Assembly (NCBI RefSeq): GCF_000262305.1
Contig: NC_017910.1
Location: 1 to 64,000, forward strand
Direction: 5' to 3'
Origin: Shimwellia blattae DSM 4481 = NBRC 105725
GTDB lineage: Bacteria > Pseudomonadota > Gammaproteobacteria > Enterobacterales > Enterobacteriaceae
Length of the DNA stretch: 64,000 nucleotides
A program made the position numbers and the translations under genes. This document shows positions 41,006 through 50,207 of the stretch, in pieces (position 1 is the stretch's first letter; the number at the start of each line of letters is the position of its first letter). Under the pieces are notes generated by a model. That model searched no databases and was not told the DNA's origin. It saw only the letters and a program-made list of their open reading frames with translations.

Positions 41006-43495
41006 ATGAAGCAGAGGACACGCTCTCCGGCAATGCCCTGTACGGCCATGATCCTGGTGTTGTATTGCAGTGCGGTAGTGGCGGGTGAAAAACGGCCTGA
41101 CCAGGGGACGGTATATCAGTTTAACGATGGTTTTATTGTCGGCAGCCGTGAAAAAGTGGACCTGTCGCGCTTTTCGTCCAGCGCCATCTCGGAAGGGGAC
41201 TATTCCGTAGATGTGTATACCAACGGGGAGTGGAAAGGGCGCCGGGATCTGCATATCACCCGGGATGAACACGGTGAACTCGGGGTGTGCTACACCCGGG
41301 AAATGCTGGCCCAGTTTGGTATCGCCAGTGAGAAGCTGAACCGGGAACTGAGCCAGCAGAGCGGCTTTTGCGGGCGGCTGAGCGCGTGGCGCAAGGATCC
41401 GATGGTGAAAGATACCCTGATCCAGTCTGCTCTGCGCCTTGAGATTAGCGTGCCACAAATCTATGAAGATCAGCTGTATAAGCACTATATCAGCCCCGCC
41501 TACTGGGACCGGGGCATCGCGGCGCTGAATCTGGGCTGGAATGCCAACGTCTGGAATAACCATACGTCTTCGGCCGGGGGAAGCGACAATAACAGCGCGT
41601 ATCTGGGGATCAACGGCGGCCTGAGCTGGGACGGCTGGCTGCTTAAGCATATCGGCAATATGAACTGGCAGGAAAAGCAGGGCGGCGCCCACTGGAAAAG
41701 TAACCAGACCTACCTCCAGCGGCCCATTCCGCAAATTAACGCCATTGCCAGCGGCGGGCAGATTTTTACCAGCGGCGAGTTTTTTGACACCATCGGCCTG
41801 CGCGGGGCAAGCCTTGCCACGGACGACAACATGTTCCCGGATGGGATCCGCAGCTACGCCCCGGAAATTCGCGGGGTCGCCAACAGTAACGCCCTGGTCA
41901 CCGTGCGCCAGGGAAGCAATATTATTTACCAGACCACCGTACCGCCCGGCCCCTTCACCCTGACCGATGTCTACCCTTCCGGTTACGGCAGTGATCTGGA
42001 GGTCTCCGTAAAAGAGGCCGATGGCTCCACCCAGGTCTTTAGTGTGCCTTATGCTTCTGTGGCCCAGCTTTTGCGCCCGGGGATGACGCGCTATGCGCTC
42101 TCGGCCGGGAAAGTGGACAGCAATAACCTGCGTAATAAGCCGGTGCTCTGGCAGGGTACCTGGCAGCACGGCCTGAACAATATGTTCACCCTGTATACGG
42201 GCACCACCGGGTTTAACGACTATCAGGCTTTTTTGCTCGGCACCGGGATGAATACCGGTATCGGGGCACTCTCTTTTGATATTACCCAGTCACAGCTGAA
42301 GCTGGACAGCGGCACAAAGCGCGGCCAGAGCTACCGGGCCACCTTTAACCGCATGTTTGCCGAAACGGAAACCAGCATTGTGCTGGCGGCGTATCGCTAC
42401 TCAACGGAAAACTACTACAACCTGAGCGATGCCCTGTACGCGGTGGATCAGGAAAAACACCGCGACCGGAATTACAGCCTGTGGCGTGAGCGCAACGGGT
42501 TCAGCTTTACCGTAAACCAGAACCTGCCGGAGGGCTGGGGTGGCGTGTATCTCAGCGGCCGGATCTCTGACTACTGGGAGCGCAGCGGCACCGAGAAACA
42601 GTACCAGCTCAGCTACAACAATATGTACGGGCGGCTCTCCTGGACCCTGGGGGTGCAGCGGGTCTACACCCCGGACAGCAGCGGTAACCGGCGCGATGAC
42701 CGGGTGTCGCTTAACCTCAGCTACCCGCTGTGGATTGGCGAAGGCCGCACGGCGAATCTCACCTCGAACACCGTCTGGAACGACAGCCACTTTGCCAGTG
42801 CGCAGGTGGGGGTAAACGGCTCCCTGGACAGCGACAGCAACCTGAATTACGGGGTTTCGACCACCACGACCCGGGGCGGCAACCACGATGTGGCGCTCAA
42901 CGGGAGCTACCGCTCCCCGTGGACCACCATGACCGGCAGCTACAGCCAGGGTGAAGGCTACCGCCAGAGCGGTATCGGGGCCAGCGGCACCGTTATTGCC
43001 CACCGGCACGGGGTGGCCTTCTCGCCGGAAACCGGCACCACCATGGCGCTGGTTGAGGCCAAAGACGCCGCCGGGGCCACGCTGCCCGGCTCCCCGGGCA
43101 CCCGGGTAGACCGCGACGGCTACGCGATTTTGCCCTACCTGCGCCCCTACCGGATCAATGCAGTGGAGATCGATCCGAAAGGCTCTGAGAGCGATGTGGC
43201 CTTCGAGAATACGGTGGCCCAGGTCGTGCCCTGGGAAGGGAGCGTGGTGAAAGTGACATTCGGCACCCGGGTACAAAACAGCGTACTGGTGCATGCCCTG
43301 CAGGCGGGCGGTCAGCCGCTGCCTTTTGGGGCGACCATTACCGATGCCAGCGGCAACGAGATTGGCGTGGTGGGCCAGGGCAGCATGATGTTTATTAACG
43401 AGGCCACCGCCCCCCGGGCGATTGTGAAATGGAGCAGCGGCCAGTGCACGGTGCAGCTTGATCCGGCAAAAAGTAAGGAGAAGGTATGTCGTTAA
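41006..43495 (+). CDS. mrkC: Type 3 fimbria outer-membrane usher MrkC
   Basis: FimD-family usher that assembles and secretes the fimbria. From the ATG at 41006 (AGGGAA upstream) it has 829 residues: signal peptide, N-terminal periplasmic domain (VYQFNDGFIVGSREKVDLSR), 24-strand barrel with the central plug, and two C-terminal Ig-like domains ending SSGQCTVQLDPAKSKEKVCR with the usual cysteine pair. The motif PPGPFTLTDVYPSGYGSDLEV is typical of ushers. It overlaps mrkD by 10 nt. Confidence 0.95.
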   Translation: MKQRTRSPAMPCTAMILVLYCSAVVAGEKRPDQGTVYQFNDGFIVGSREKVDLSRFSSSAISEGDYSVDVYTNGEWKGRRDLHITRDEHGELGVCYTREMLAQFGIASEKLNRELSQQSGFCGRLSAWRKDPMVKDTLIQSALRLEISVPQIYEDQLYKHYISPAYWDRGIAALNLGWNANVWNNHTSSAGGSDNNSAYLGINGGLSWDGWLLKHIGNMNWQEKQGGAHWKSNQTYLQRPIPQINAIASGGQIFTSGEFFDTIGLRGASLATDDNMFPDGIRSYAPEIRGVANSNALVTVRQGSNIIYQTTVPPGPFTLTDVYPSGYGSDLEVSVKEADGSTQVFSVPYASVAQLLRPGMTRYALSAGKVDSNNLRNKPVLWQGTWQHGLNNMFTLYTGTTGFNDYQAFLLGTGMNTGIGALSFDITQSQLKLDSGTKRGQSYRATFNRMFAETETSIVLAAYRYSTENYYNLSDALYAVDQEKHRDRNYSLWRERNGFSFTVNQNLPEGWGGVYLSGRISDYWERSGTEKQYQLSYNNMYGRLSWTLGVQRVYTPDSSGNRRDDRVSLNLSYPLWIGEGRTANLTSNTVWNDSHFASAQVGVNGSLDSDSNLNYGVSTTTTRGGNHDVALNGSYRSPWTTMTGSYSQGEGYRQSGIGASGTVIAHRHGVAFSPETGTTMALVEAKDAAGATLPGSPGTRVDRDGYAILPYLRPYRINAVEIDPKGSESDVAFENTVAQVVPWEGSVVKVTFGTRVQNSVLVHALQAGGQPLPFGATITDASGNEIGVVGQGSMMFINEATAPRAIVKWSSGQCTVQLDPAKSKEKVCR

Positions 43496-44463
43496 TCCGT
43501 ATGGTCCGCTGGGGGATAGTGCTGTGTGCCCTGTGGGGAAGTGCCGCGTGGGCCAGCTGCTGGCAGGCCCACAGCCCCTATGAGATCGATATGTCGATGG
43601 GGCGGGTGGTGGTGAGCCCGGATCTGCCGGTGGGCGGTGTTATTGCCACCCGGACCTGGACGATGCCGTCGAATAATACGGTCTATGTCTCATGCTCTGA
43701 GTCGGCGTCCCGCACTTTCAAGGCAGACGTGGTAGCCCCCGGGATGATGCTGGGGGGAAGTAATATCTACGCCACCGATATTCCCGGTATCGGGCTGCGG
43801 TTTTCCCGTAAAGGGCAGATAAGCATTGTGTACCCCGGCACCTATACCACCACCGGTAGCCGTTTTATTCTGGCGGGGTCCACATTTACCCTGGAGATTG
43901 TTAAAACCGCCGAGGTGACCGGCAGCGGCACACTCGCCAGCGGGCCCTACACCGAATATGGCCTGCCGGGGATAGTAATGCTGAAAACCAGCCTGACGGC
44001 GGACGCCATCACCATTGTTTCCCCCTCCTGTAGCGTGCTGAGCGGTAAAAATATGAATGTGGATATTGGCACCATTAAGCGCAGCGATCTCAAAGGGGTG
44101 GGCACCTGGGCCGGTAACACACCGTTCAACATACAGCTGCGGTGCAGCGGCGGGGTGAGCATCAGCGGATACGCCAATATCAACACCACGTTTTCCGGCA
44201 ACCTGGCAACGGGGACCACCTCCCGCCAGGGGGTACTGATCAATGAAAAAACCGGCAGTTCAGCGGCAAAAGGGATCGGCGTGCAGGTGCTGCAAAACGA
44301 TACCCCGCTGGAATTTAATAAAAAATATAATATCGGGAGGCTGGCCAGCGATACGACACAGCTGTACTCCCTGCCTTACCGCGCCCGGTTTTACCAGTAT
44401 CTTGCCGATACCAGCAGCGGCGAGGTGGAGTCGCATATGGTGTTTAATCTTACCTATGATTAA
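43486..44463 (+). CDS. mrkD: Type 3 fimbria tip adhesin MrkD
   Basis: Tip adhesin of 325 residues; in Klebsiella some variants bind collagen. It has a signal peptide (MVRWGIVLCALWGSAAWA), an N-terminal lectin-like receptor-binding domain (about 25-180; the fimbrial subtype varies most here) and a C-terminal pilin domain (SCSVLSGKNMNVDIGTIKRSDL ... HMVFNLTYD). Translation is coupled to mrkC. The binding specificity of this allele is unknown. Confidence 0.92.
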   Translation: MSLIRMVRWGIVLCALWGSAAWASCWQAHSPYEIDMSMGRVVVSPDLPVGGVIATRTWTMPSNNTVYVSCSESASRTFKADVVAPGMMLGGSNIYATDIPGIGLRFSRKGQISIVYPGTYTTTGSRFILAGSTFTLEIVKTAEVTGSGTLASGPYTEYGLPGIVMLKTSLTADAITIVSPSCSVLSGKNMNVDIGTIKRSDLKGVGTWAGNTPFNIQLRCSGGVSISGYANINTTFSGNLATGTTSRQGVLINEKTGSSAAKGIGVQVLQNDTPLEFNKKYNIGRLASDTTQLYSLPYRARFYQYLADTSSGEVESHMVFNLTYD

Positions 44464-44477
44464 TTCAGGAGCACGCC

Positions 44478-45203
44478 ATGTGGCCAGCCAGAGCAGGAAA
44501 AATAACGCGTAATATCATTATGCTGGGGATTGCGGGCTACGGCATTTTCAGCGCCCCGGCACAGGGATTCACGACCAATTACGAGAAGGGCCGGGTGGGG
44601 TTTTTAGGCCAGGTGACCGATGTCTCCTGCACCGTCACGGTAGGGGTGCAGCAGGAGATTGTCGGTAATGTCCGGTCGGCACGGGCTGCCGGCTCGCAGG
44701 CCGGGAGCCAGAGCGTGACCCACCCGCTGCGGGGGCCGAAGGCGGCCTCGGGCGAGGTCTGGCTGGCGCCGGTAAGCCTGGCGGAGGTGTACAGCCACCC
44801 GCCGGGTGCCTTTCTGAAGCCCCAGCCCTTTACGCTGCAGCTTTCCCGCTGCCGGCTGGATAACGGGCCACGCAGTGGCGGGCCGGATAATATCCGGGTG
44901 CGCTGGGTCGGTGGGTATATGGTTAACCCGGTCAATAATGAAAATGCCGGGTATCTGGCCAACACCCTGCCGGACGGGGCGCGCAATATCTACCTGGCGT
45001 TAGCGGTGAATGACAATAACACCCTGGATAAAAACAATAAAATTGTTCCGGGCCTGGCCGGGCAAAACCAGGTACAGATGCAGGAGCTGGCCAGCCAGGG
45101 GGGAATATTCACCTATTATGTTGGCTATATCACCCAGACGCCGCGCCAGGTGACCAGCGGGCCGATTATTACCCGGGCCGTATGGGAGCTGGTTTATTAC
45201 TGA
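44478..45203 (+). CDS. mrkF: Type 3 fimbria minor subunit MrkF
   Basis: Minor pilin thought to anchor or stabilise the fimbria on the surface. It resembles MrkA (VGFLGQVTDVSCTVTVG, PVSLAEVYSHPPGAFLKPQ, GGIFTYYVGYITQTP) and ends AVWELVYY. At 241 residues it is about 30 longer than I recall for Klebsiella MrkF, owing to an Ala/Ser-rich insert near 70-100. It is the last gene of the operon and converges on mrkJ. Confidence 0.9.
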   Translation: MWPARAGKITRNIIMLGIAGYGIFSAPAQGFTTNYEKGRVGFLGQVTDVSCTVTVGVQQEIVGNVRSARAAGSQAGSQSVTHPLRGPKAASGEVWLAPVSLAEVYSHPPGAFLKPQPFTLQLSRCRLDNGPRSGGPDNIRVRWVGGYMVNPVNNENAGYLANTLPDGARNIYLALAVNDNNTLDKNNKIVPGLAGQNQVQMQELASQGGIFTYYVGYITQTPRQVTSGPIITRAVWELVYY

Positions 45204-45218
45204 GGAATAGTACGGTGA

Positions 45219-45238
45219 AGTGCCAGTGCGCTGGCACT
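45219..45238. terminator. Hairpin between convergent mrkF and mrkJ
   Basis: AGTGCCAG (45219-45226), TGCG and CTGGCACT (45231-45238) form a perfect 8-bp stem in the 40-nt gap. There is no strong T-run on either side, so termination is plausible but not certain. Confidence 0.5.
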
Positions 45239-45243
45239 GATTA

Positions 45244-45939
45244 TCAGACAGAGGCGATTAACTCATCCATGCTCAGCGCAGGCCAGTAGTGCCCCTGCAG
45301 GGCATACCAGTCCATTCCCGCCAGCCAGTCTATTTGCGCCTGGTTTTCCACCCCTTCGATAATTACGTGATGCTGATTGTTATGTAAAAAACTCAGTAAT
45401 GAGCGCATATAGTGCTGGCCGAAGGCGTTATCTTCCAGAAACCAGAAGGCGTCTTTATTGATTTTGATATAGCCGAAATGGTGGCGGCGAATCACATCAA
45501 TACCCGCATAGCCAGAGCCGTAGTCATCAAGCCAGAATACCGGGCTGCGCTGTTGCGCTATGGCGGAAAAAAAATCAGACAGCAGGCGCTGGCTATGTTC
45601 GTTAATTTCAAAGTGCACACAGGGTATCCGGTGGATACGTTCAATAAATTGCGCATCGTGAAACAGGTCGAGGATGTCATCATCCACATTCAGGGTAACG
45701 GTGATGTGGTGGCGGGCAAACCATGACTGACGGGACTCAATGAGTGCAAGCTGGTCGAGGAATATAGCGGTACGTAAAGCGGGGGTGGCGCTGTGGAAGA
45801 ATTCCTCGGGGGTGAGGATTTCGTTGTTAAAGCGCGAGAGGCATTCAACGGCAACCAGTTTCCCATGTTGCGAAAACATGCGCTCAAAAACGTAATGGAT
45901 ATCTGTTTTCCATGGTTGTGATACGGTGCTAATGTCCAT
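45244..45939 (-). CDS. mrkJ: c-di-GMP phosphodiesterase MrkJ
   Basis: A stand-alone EAL protein (231 residues) that lowers c-di-GMP and so represses type 3 fimbriae. All catalytic positions are seen: Glu in VECLSRF (EAL reads ECL), Asn in TLNVDDD, Glu in HFEINEHS, the Asp pair in WLDDYGSGYAG, Lys in YIKINKDA, Glu in IIEGVEN and Gln in LQGHYWP. It should therefore be active. Its position at the 3' end of mrkABCDF matches the Klebsiella locus. Confidence 0.92.
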   Translation of the reverse strand: MDISTVSQPWKTDIHYVFERMFSQHGKLVAVECLSRFNNEILTPEEFFHSATPALRTAIFLDQLALIESRQSWFARHHITVTLNVDDDILDLFHDAQFIERIHRIPCVHFEINEHSQRLLSDFFSAIAQQRSPVFWLDDYGSGYAGIDVIRRHHFGYIKINKDAFWFLEDNAFGQHYMRSLLSFLHNNQHHVIIEGVENQAQIDWLAGMDWYALQGHYWPALSMDELIASV

Positions 45940-45955
45940 TATTCCTCTTTGATTA

Positions 45956-46186
45956 TCAGCACAGTTGTTGCGTACAGCCTGCCCATAAAAATATTCCTAC
46001 AAAAACTGTGGTTATAAGAAGCATGGCAATAATACTGGCGACGAAAGGGTACGCCGGATATTTTACACATGAAGTTAATTTCTGGCGACGCGATTCTTTT
46101 ATATGGCATGGTGAAATTTTATGGTAACAGAAGGAGTTAACAATCGCGGGCATGCTGCCATTACCCCGGGAATAGGACAAAGACAC
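45956..46186 (-). CDS. Small membrane protein between mrkJ and mrkH
   Basis: A reading frame with one clear membrane helix (YPFVASIIAMLLITTVFVGIF) after a basic stretch (ESRRQKLTSCVKYP). It starts with GTG at 46186 (76 residues) or ATG at 46153 (65 residues); neither has a good ribosome site. It lies where Klebsiella carries mrkI but is not LuxR-like. It may be real or accidental. Confidence 0.35.
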   Translation of the reverse strand: MSLSYSRGNGSMPAIVNSFCYHKISPCHIKESRRQKLTSCVKYPAYPFVASIIAMLLITTVFVGIFLWAGCTQQLC

Positions 46187-46247
46187 AGCGGTCGGGCAGG
46201 CAGCATGGTAATGGTATTTTGTTGTTTTATTTTCTGAACTGCTGGCG

Positions 46248-46934
46248 TTAGTGTGTTTTCTTGCGTTTATTCTCCATCAGTAATTCGGTCACGAGTTTAT
46301 CAATACGGTTACGCTCTGATGGGCTGCGAAACTGAAACTGGCAGGATATTTTATAACAGGTGTCTGGCTGGCCTGTTTCTTTTATCGTGTTGATTTTGCT
46401 GACATTCCTTACCGCGAGATCAATGATCAGCTCGCCATAGTCATCAAGGCTGAAGATAGCCTGCTTTAACAGCACATTATTGTGGGTGAGTTCAGTATGC
46501 TGGATTTCAGACAGCAGCGCGCAGCCGCCGGGGGATATATCCAGAATGCTGAAGGCATAGTTTTTACCGTTTTTATAGCGACCATGGCAGGAAAAAGGAG
46601 TGTCTCCTGGCAGCATCAGCCGCTTGTCTGTCCGACGCTGAAGAATTTGAATCTCCCCGGGGAGCATAAAGCGCTGCTGGCCCTCTTCTGACGGCAGAGA
46701 GGTTGTGGTGAATTCCACTTTCCCGGATTCTACATGTAAAACAAATAAATAGTTTTTACCGGCGGTGACCGGTGGATTCATATTTATGGAAAAGAAACCG
46801 GCGCCAAGATTACTTATTTTTGTTGTTATGCTGGACCCGGAAATAACTATCTCAATATCTGTTCTGCGCCTGAACTCCTCACGAAAAATAGCAATAATTT
46901 CATATCGGTTACGCTCTGTGACTCCCGAATTCAT
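46248..46934 (-). CDS. mrkH: PilZ-domain c-di-GMP transcriptional activator MrkH
   Basis: Homologue of the Klebsiella activator that binds c-di-GMP and turns on mrkABCDF. The ATG at 46934 (AGAGGG 6 nt upstream) gives 228 residues. The N-terminal region RYEIIAIFREEFRRRTDIEI is close to MrkH. The c-di-GMP-binding PilZ motifs RxxxR (RRTDKR, near 131) and D/NxSxxG (LDISPGGCALLS, near 162) are both intact. Its partner mrkI is not present. The second PilZ arm near residues 20-90 likely forms the YcgR-N-like domain. Confidence 0.92.
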   Translation of the reverse strand: MNSGVTERNRYEIIAIFREEFRRRTDIEIVISGSSITTKISNLGAGFFSINMNPPVTAGKNYLFVLHVESGKVEFTTTSLPSEEGQQRFMLPGEIQILQRRTDKRLMLPGDTPFSCHGRYKNGKNYAFSILDISPGGCALLSEIQHTELTHNNVLLKQAIFSLDDYGELIIDLAVRNVSKINTIKETGQPDTCYKISCQFQFRSPSERNRIDKLVTELLMENKRKKTH

Positions 46935-47359
46935 CAGCATCCCTCTGTTATGTTTTTCTTCTGTATGTATTTAATGCCACTGGTTTTCTGCGAACACAGT
47001 AATTGATTCAATTGCTCTTTTTTGCAGCGCTCATATGTTTATAACTATCAGTATTTGTTTATTGATATGGCATAACATTGTAAAGGGTGGTTTTTTGTTA
47101 AAATAACACATTGTTTTTATCGCGTTGAATATTAAAAACCCTACTCCCGGTATAGTTATTGGTTGCCAGAAGTGGAAGGAATCGTGCTATTTTTTTGATA
47201 TCACTGTGAATTAACCGGCTGTTAATCGTTTGTGCAGACTCACCATGCCGGTTTAATTTCCGGCGCTGTAACAGAAAATAAGCCCGCTAATAGTCAGTGG
47301 TGTTATTTTGGCTGGCGCTATTTACCTGGTAATAGTGTGGATATATTGCGGCCAGCCGG
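46935..47359. other. AT-rich gene-free region upstream of mrkH
   Basis: It holds the mrkH promoter and several poly-T tracts. No further gene, repeat or mrkI remnant is recognised. Confidence 0.5.
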
Positions 47360-48229
47360 TTACCGCGCCGTATTGCGGTTGTTTTCTGGCGGACAGAGCT
47401 GCTCTGCGGGAAAGTCGGGAATATCTGCGGCTGTCAGGTATGCGTTTTTCATCAGCAGCGAGGCATTAATGCGATCGGAGAAACCCGCCACCGGGCGTAA
47501 CTGATGCGCAGTCGCCTGGGCGCGGGAAATGATGCCCACAGCGTTCCGGCTCAGGAGTAAAGACAGGGTGACTTGTTCACTGCCAGAGGGGATTTCCCCG
47601 GGGCGTTGTGCCGGGCTGGGGTAAAAGCCGGATAAAAAACGGCGATAGCTGGCGGCATAAGCACATGCCTGCTGCGGGCAAATCAGGCTTTCAGCCACAC
47701 CAGACCAGGCACTGCTGCTGGCCGCCACCACGGAGATATACAGATCAGGCAGTATGATCCGGTGGTACTGCTGCGGGAAACTCTCACCCAGCACAATGGC
47801 GATGTCGGCCTCCCCTGATTTCATCTTTGCCAGATTTTCCGGCGTTTCAGAGGCGCTGAATACCAGCGCGTGCCCCGCCAGTTTGTGGGTCAGGTATTCA
47901 ATAATCCGCTGGTTTGTCGCCACGGAAAACGTGTTATTAAGCGCAATATGTATTTGTGGTGACTGCTGTATTTGTAACTGACGGGCCTGATGCTCCAGCT
48001 GGTTTGCGCTTTGCACCACCTGCCGGATATACGGTAATAGCTGCTGCCCCTGCTCTGTGAGGGTGACACCTTTATGGTGGCGGTGAAAAAGCGGTACGCC
48101 AAACCAGATTTCTGCTTTTTTCAGCTGCGCTGCCAGGGCCTGAAGGCTGAGGTGCGACTCCCGGGCGGCCACGGTCAGCGAACCGGCGCTGGCGGTTTTT
48201 AGCAAATTATTTAATACCGTAATATCCAT
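47360..48229 (-). CDS. LysR-family regulator next to rhodanese
   Basis: A 289-residue LTTR. The winged HTH is SLTVAARESHLSLQALAAQLKKAEIWFGVPLFHRHHKGVTLTEQG; the effector domain is rather divergent (TPENLAKMKSGEADIAIVLG; then CAYAASYRRFLSGFYPS). It is divergently placed from the rhodanese gene with a 190-bp gap, so that gene is its probable target. Whether it also acts on the decarboxylase cluster is unknown. Confidence 0.85.
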   Translation of the reverse strand: MDITVLNNLLKTASAGSLTVAARESHLSLQALAAQLKKAEIWFGVPLFHRHHKGVTLTEQGQQLLPYIRQVVQSANQLEHQARQLQIQQSPQIHIALNNTFSVATNQRIIEYLTHKLAGHALVFSASETPENLAKMKSGEADIAIVLGESFPQQYHRIILPDLYISVVAASSSAWSGVAESLICPQQACAYAASYRRFLSGFYPSPAQRPGEIPSGSEQVTLSLLLSRNAVGIISRAQATAHQLRPVAGFSDRINASLLMKNAYLTAADIPDFPAEQLCPPENNRNTAR

Positions 48230-48419
48230 CACCCCTCCGCAGTAGCTCTACTGGTTATATCAGCGCGTTGCCCGCGATTCAATCAGCAGGATGTGGCCTG
48301 AAAAAAAACGTTCAGCGTGCTGAAAAATCATTGCATATGCGGCCGGGAAGTTTATTGCCAGACTGGGTAACAACGCAGGGTATCTCTGTATATCAGCAAC
48401 CGGTACACCAGGAGGCACA

Positions 48420-48821
48420 ATGTCTGTCAGTGAACAATATGCATATTATCAACATAAACTGGCCTGGGAGATGGACGCCTGGGATCTCTTTACCGCCCGG
48501 CAGGCGGGGGAAAATATCGTGGTGGTAGACGGGCGTAATGCCCGGGCTTTTCAGCAGGAGCATATACCCGGCGCCATTAATTTACCGCACCGCCAGCTGA
48601 GTGCCGGGACAACCCGCCACCTGGCAACGGATGCCCTGTATGTCTGCTACTGCGACGGTATTGGTTGTAATGGCTCCACGCATACCGCGCTGAAACTGCT
48701 GGCGCTGGGGTTTTGCGTAAAAGAGCTGACGGGTGGGCTGGTGTGGTGGAAGCAGGAAGGCTATGCCACAAACGGGGATGCCGGGCAGAGCGGGCAGGAG
48801 ATGCAGTGCGGGTGTCGGTAA
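48420..48821 (+). CDS. Rhodanese-like domain protein
   Basis: A 133-residue single rhodanese domain that may move sulfane sulfur or act in redox protection. The fold motifs are VVVDGRNARAFQQEHIPGAINLPH and the active-site loop CDGIGCNGSTHTA, with the catalytic Cys in the usual position followed by a second Cys. Another Cys pair ends the protein (MQCGCR). A strong AGGAGG ribosome site precedes the ATG. Confidence 0.85.
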   Translation: MSVSEQYAYYQHKLAWEMDAWDLFTARQAGENIVVVDGRNARAFQQEHIPGAINLPHRQLSAGTTRHLATDALYVCYCDGIGCNGSTHTALKLLALGFCVKELTGGLVWWKQEGYATNGDAGQSGQEMQCGCR

Positions 48822-48828
48822 GAGGTGA

Positions 48829-48852
48829 AGACCCCGCCGGGCGGCGGGGTCT
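48829..48852. terminator. Hairpin between convergent rhodanese and antiporter genes
   Basis: AGACCCCGCC (48829-48838), a GGGC loop and GGCGGGGTCT (48843-48852) pair perfectly. T-runs are weak on both sides. Confidence 0.6.
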
Positions 48853-48863
48853 GCTGAGTGTTA

Positions 48864-50207
48864 TCAGTTCTGGGTGCTGGTTTCATTCGGGTGCGTGATG
48901 CGGTATTCCGTATCGCGCCCGGCAACAAAGCCGTAGAAAATGTAGCCAAACAGCGTGATTATCGAACCGCCATATACTGCTTCATCACCGCAGGCGTAAA
49001 CACCATAGATGCTGTATACCACCGCACAGGTGCCCAGGAAGGAGGCGATAACATACTGGTGCTGGGTCACGTGGTTTTTACGCAGCATCACCTGCAGGCC
49101 AGTCATCGACAGGACATACGGCACCATGTTAATAAACACCGCGAGGTTCAGCAGCATATTGAACTGGTTGAGCAGGTTCGGGGAGATGGTCATACATGCC
49201 AGCAGCAGCTCCAGTACCAGCATGATCAGCATCCCGGCGATGGGGGCGTCGTCGCGGCTCACTTTACCAAAAATTTTCGGGAACAGACCGGTATCCGCAG
49301 CGGCTTTTGAAACCTGCGCGTTAGTGAACTGCCAGCCCAGCAGGGAACCAATACAGGCGATAACCGCCAGTGCTGTCACTACCTGGCCTACGATCGGGGT
49401 GAACATCATAGAGAACACCAGGCCAAACGGCGCATCGGACGTGGCCAGCTGTGCGTTAGGCACAATACCCTGAATTACTGACGTTGACGCGATATACACG
49501 ATAGCGGCAAACGCTGTACCAAACAGACAAGCCAGGGGAACGTTTTTCTCCGGGTTTTCTACGGCATCAGAGTTCGCACCGGCAGACTCAATCCCCAGGA
49601 AGGCCCACAGCGTTAAAGAAATACCGGAAGAGACAGAGCCGCCCAGGGACATGCCGTGCGGGTTCCAGGCTTCGGCGAAGAGCTCCGGTTTGAACCAGAA
49701 CCAGCCAATCACAGAAAGACCGGCAACCGGAATAATGATCCCCCATACGGTGATGCCGGAGATTTTCCCGGTGAAGCTGGCCCCTTTAAAGTTGGCAACC
49801 ATGGTGACCACCAGAATGCCGACTACCGTAAAGAAGGTATGCATCGGTGAGGTTTTGATCCACGGGAAGAACGGCGCCATATAGCCGGTTGCGGATACCG
49901 CGATAGCCACACAGCTGATGACCAGGCAGACATAATAGGTATAAGAGGCAATAAAGAAGGAGGATTTACCGTGTGCCTCTTCTGAGTAGGCGGACATCCC
50001 ACCGGCGCGTTTACAGAAGGCGCCGCACTTGGCAAAGGTAAACGCAATACACATGGCCCCGAGGGCGGTTACGATCCATGACAAAATAGAGATAGTACCA
50101 ATTTGGGCCAGACTGGCCGGGAGCATAATTATCCCCGACCCCATCATATTGACCGCAACCAAAATGGTGAGCCCCACGACCCCCATTTTTTTAGATTCTG
50201 TAGCCAT
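48864..50207 (-). CDS. PotE-type amino acid/polyamine antiporter (APC family)
   Basis: A 12-helix exchanger of 447 residues. It is closest by eye to PotE (putrescine:ornithine): KMGVVGLTILVAVNMMGSGIIMLP, ISILSWIVTALG, ITVWGIIIPVAGLSVIGWFWF. The substrate-gating motif GSGI and the conserved TLWAFLGIESAGANSDAVENPEKNVP are intact. AGGAG lies about 8 nt before the ATG. It is divergent from an AdiA-type decarboxylase rather than an ornithine decarboxylase, so it may exchange arginine for agmatine here. That role is inference from position. Confidence 0.85.
   Translation of the reverse strand: MATESKKMGVVGLTILVAVNMMGSGIIMLPASLAQIGTISILSWIVTALGAMCIAFTFAKCGAFCKRAGGMSAYSEEAHGKSSFFIASYTYYVCLVISCVAIAVSATGYMAPFFPWIKTSPMHTFFTVVGILVVTMVANFKGASFTGKISGITVWGIIIPVAGLSVIGWFWFKPELFAEAWNPHGMSLGGSVSSGISLTLWAFLGIESAGANSDAVENPEKNVPLACLFGTAFAAIVYIASTSVIQGIVPNAQLATSDAPFGLVFSMMFTPIVGQVVTALAVIACIGSLLGWQFTNAQVSKAAADTGLFPKIFGKVSRDDAPIAGMLIMLVLELLLACMTISPNLLNQFNMLLNLAVFINMVPYVLSMTGLQVMLRKNHVTQHQYVIASFLGTCAVVYSIYGVYACGDEAVYGGSIITLFGYIFYGFVAGRDTEYRITHPNETSTQN

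Noticed and set aside
40721..42169. 482-codon minus-strand frame across mrkB and mrkC
   Set aside because: It spans two real genes on the other strand and shows no domain.
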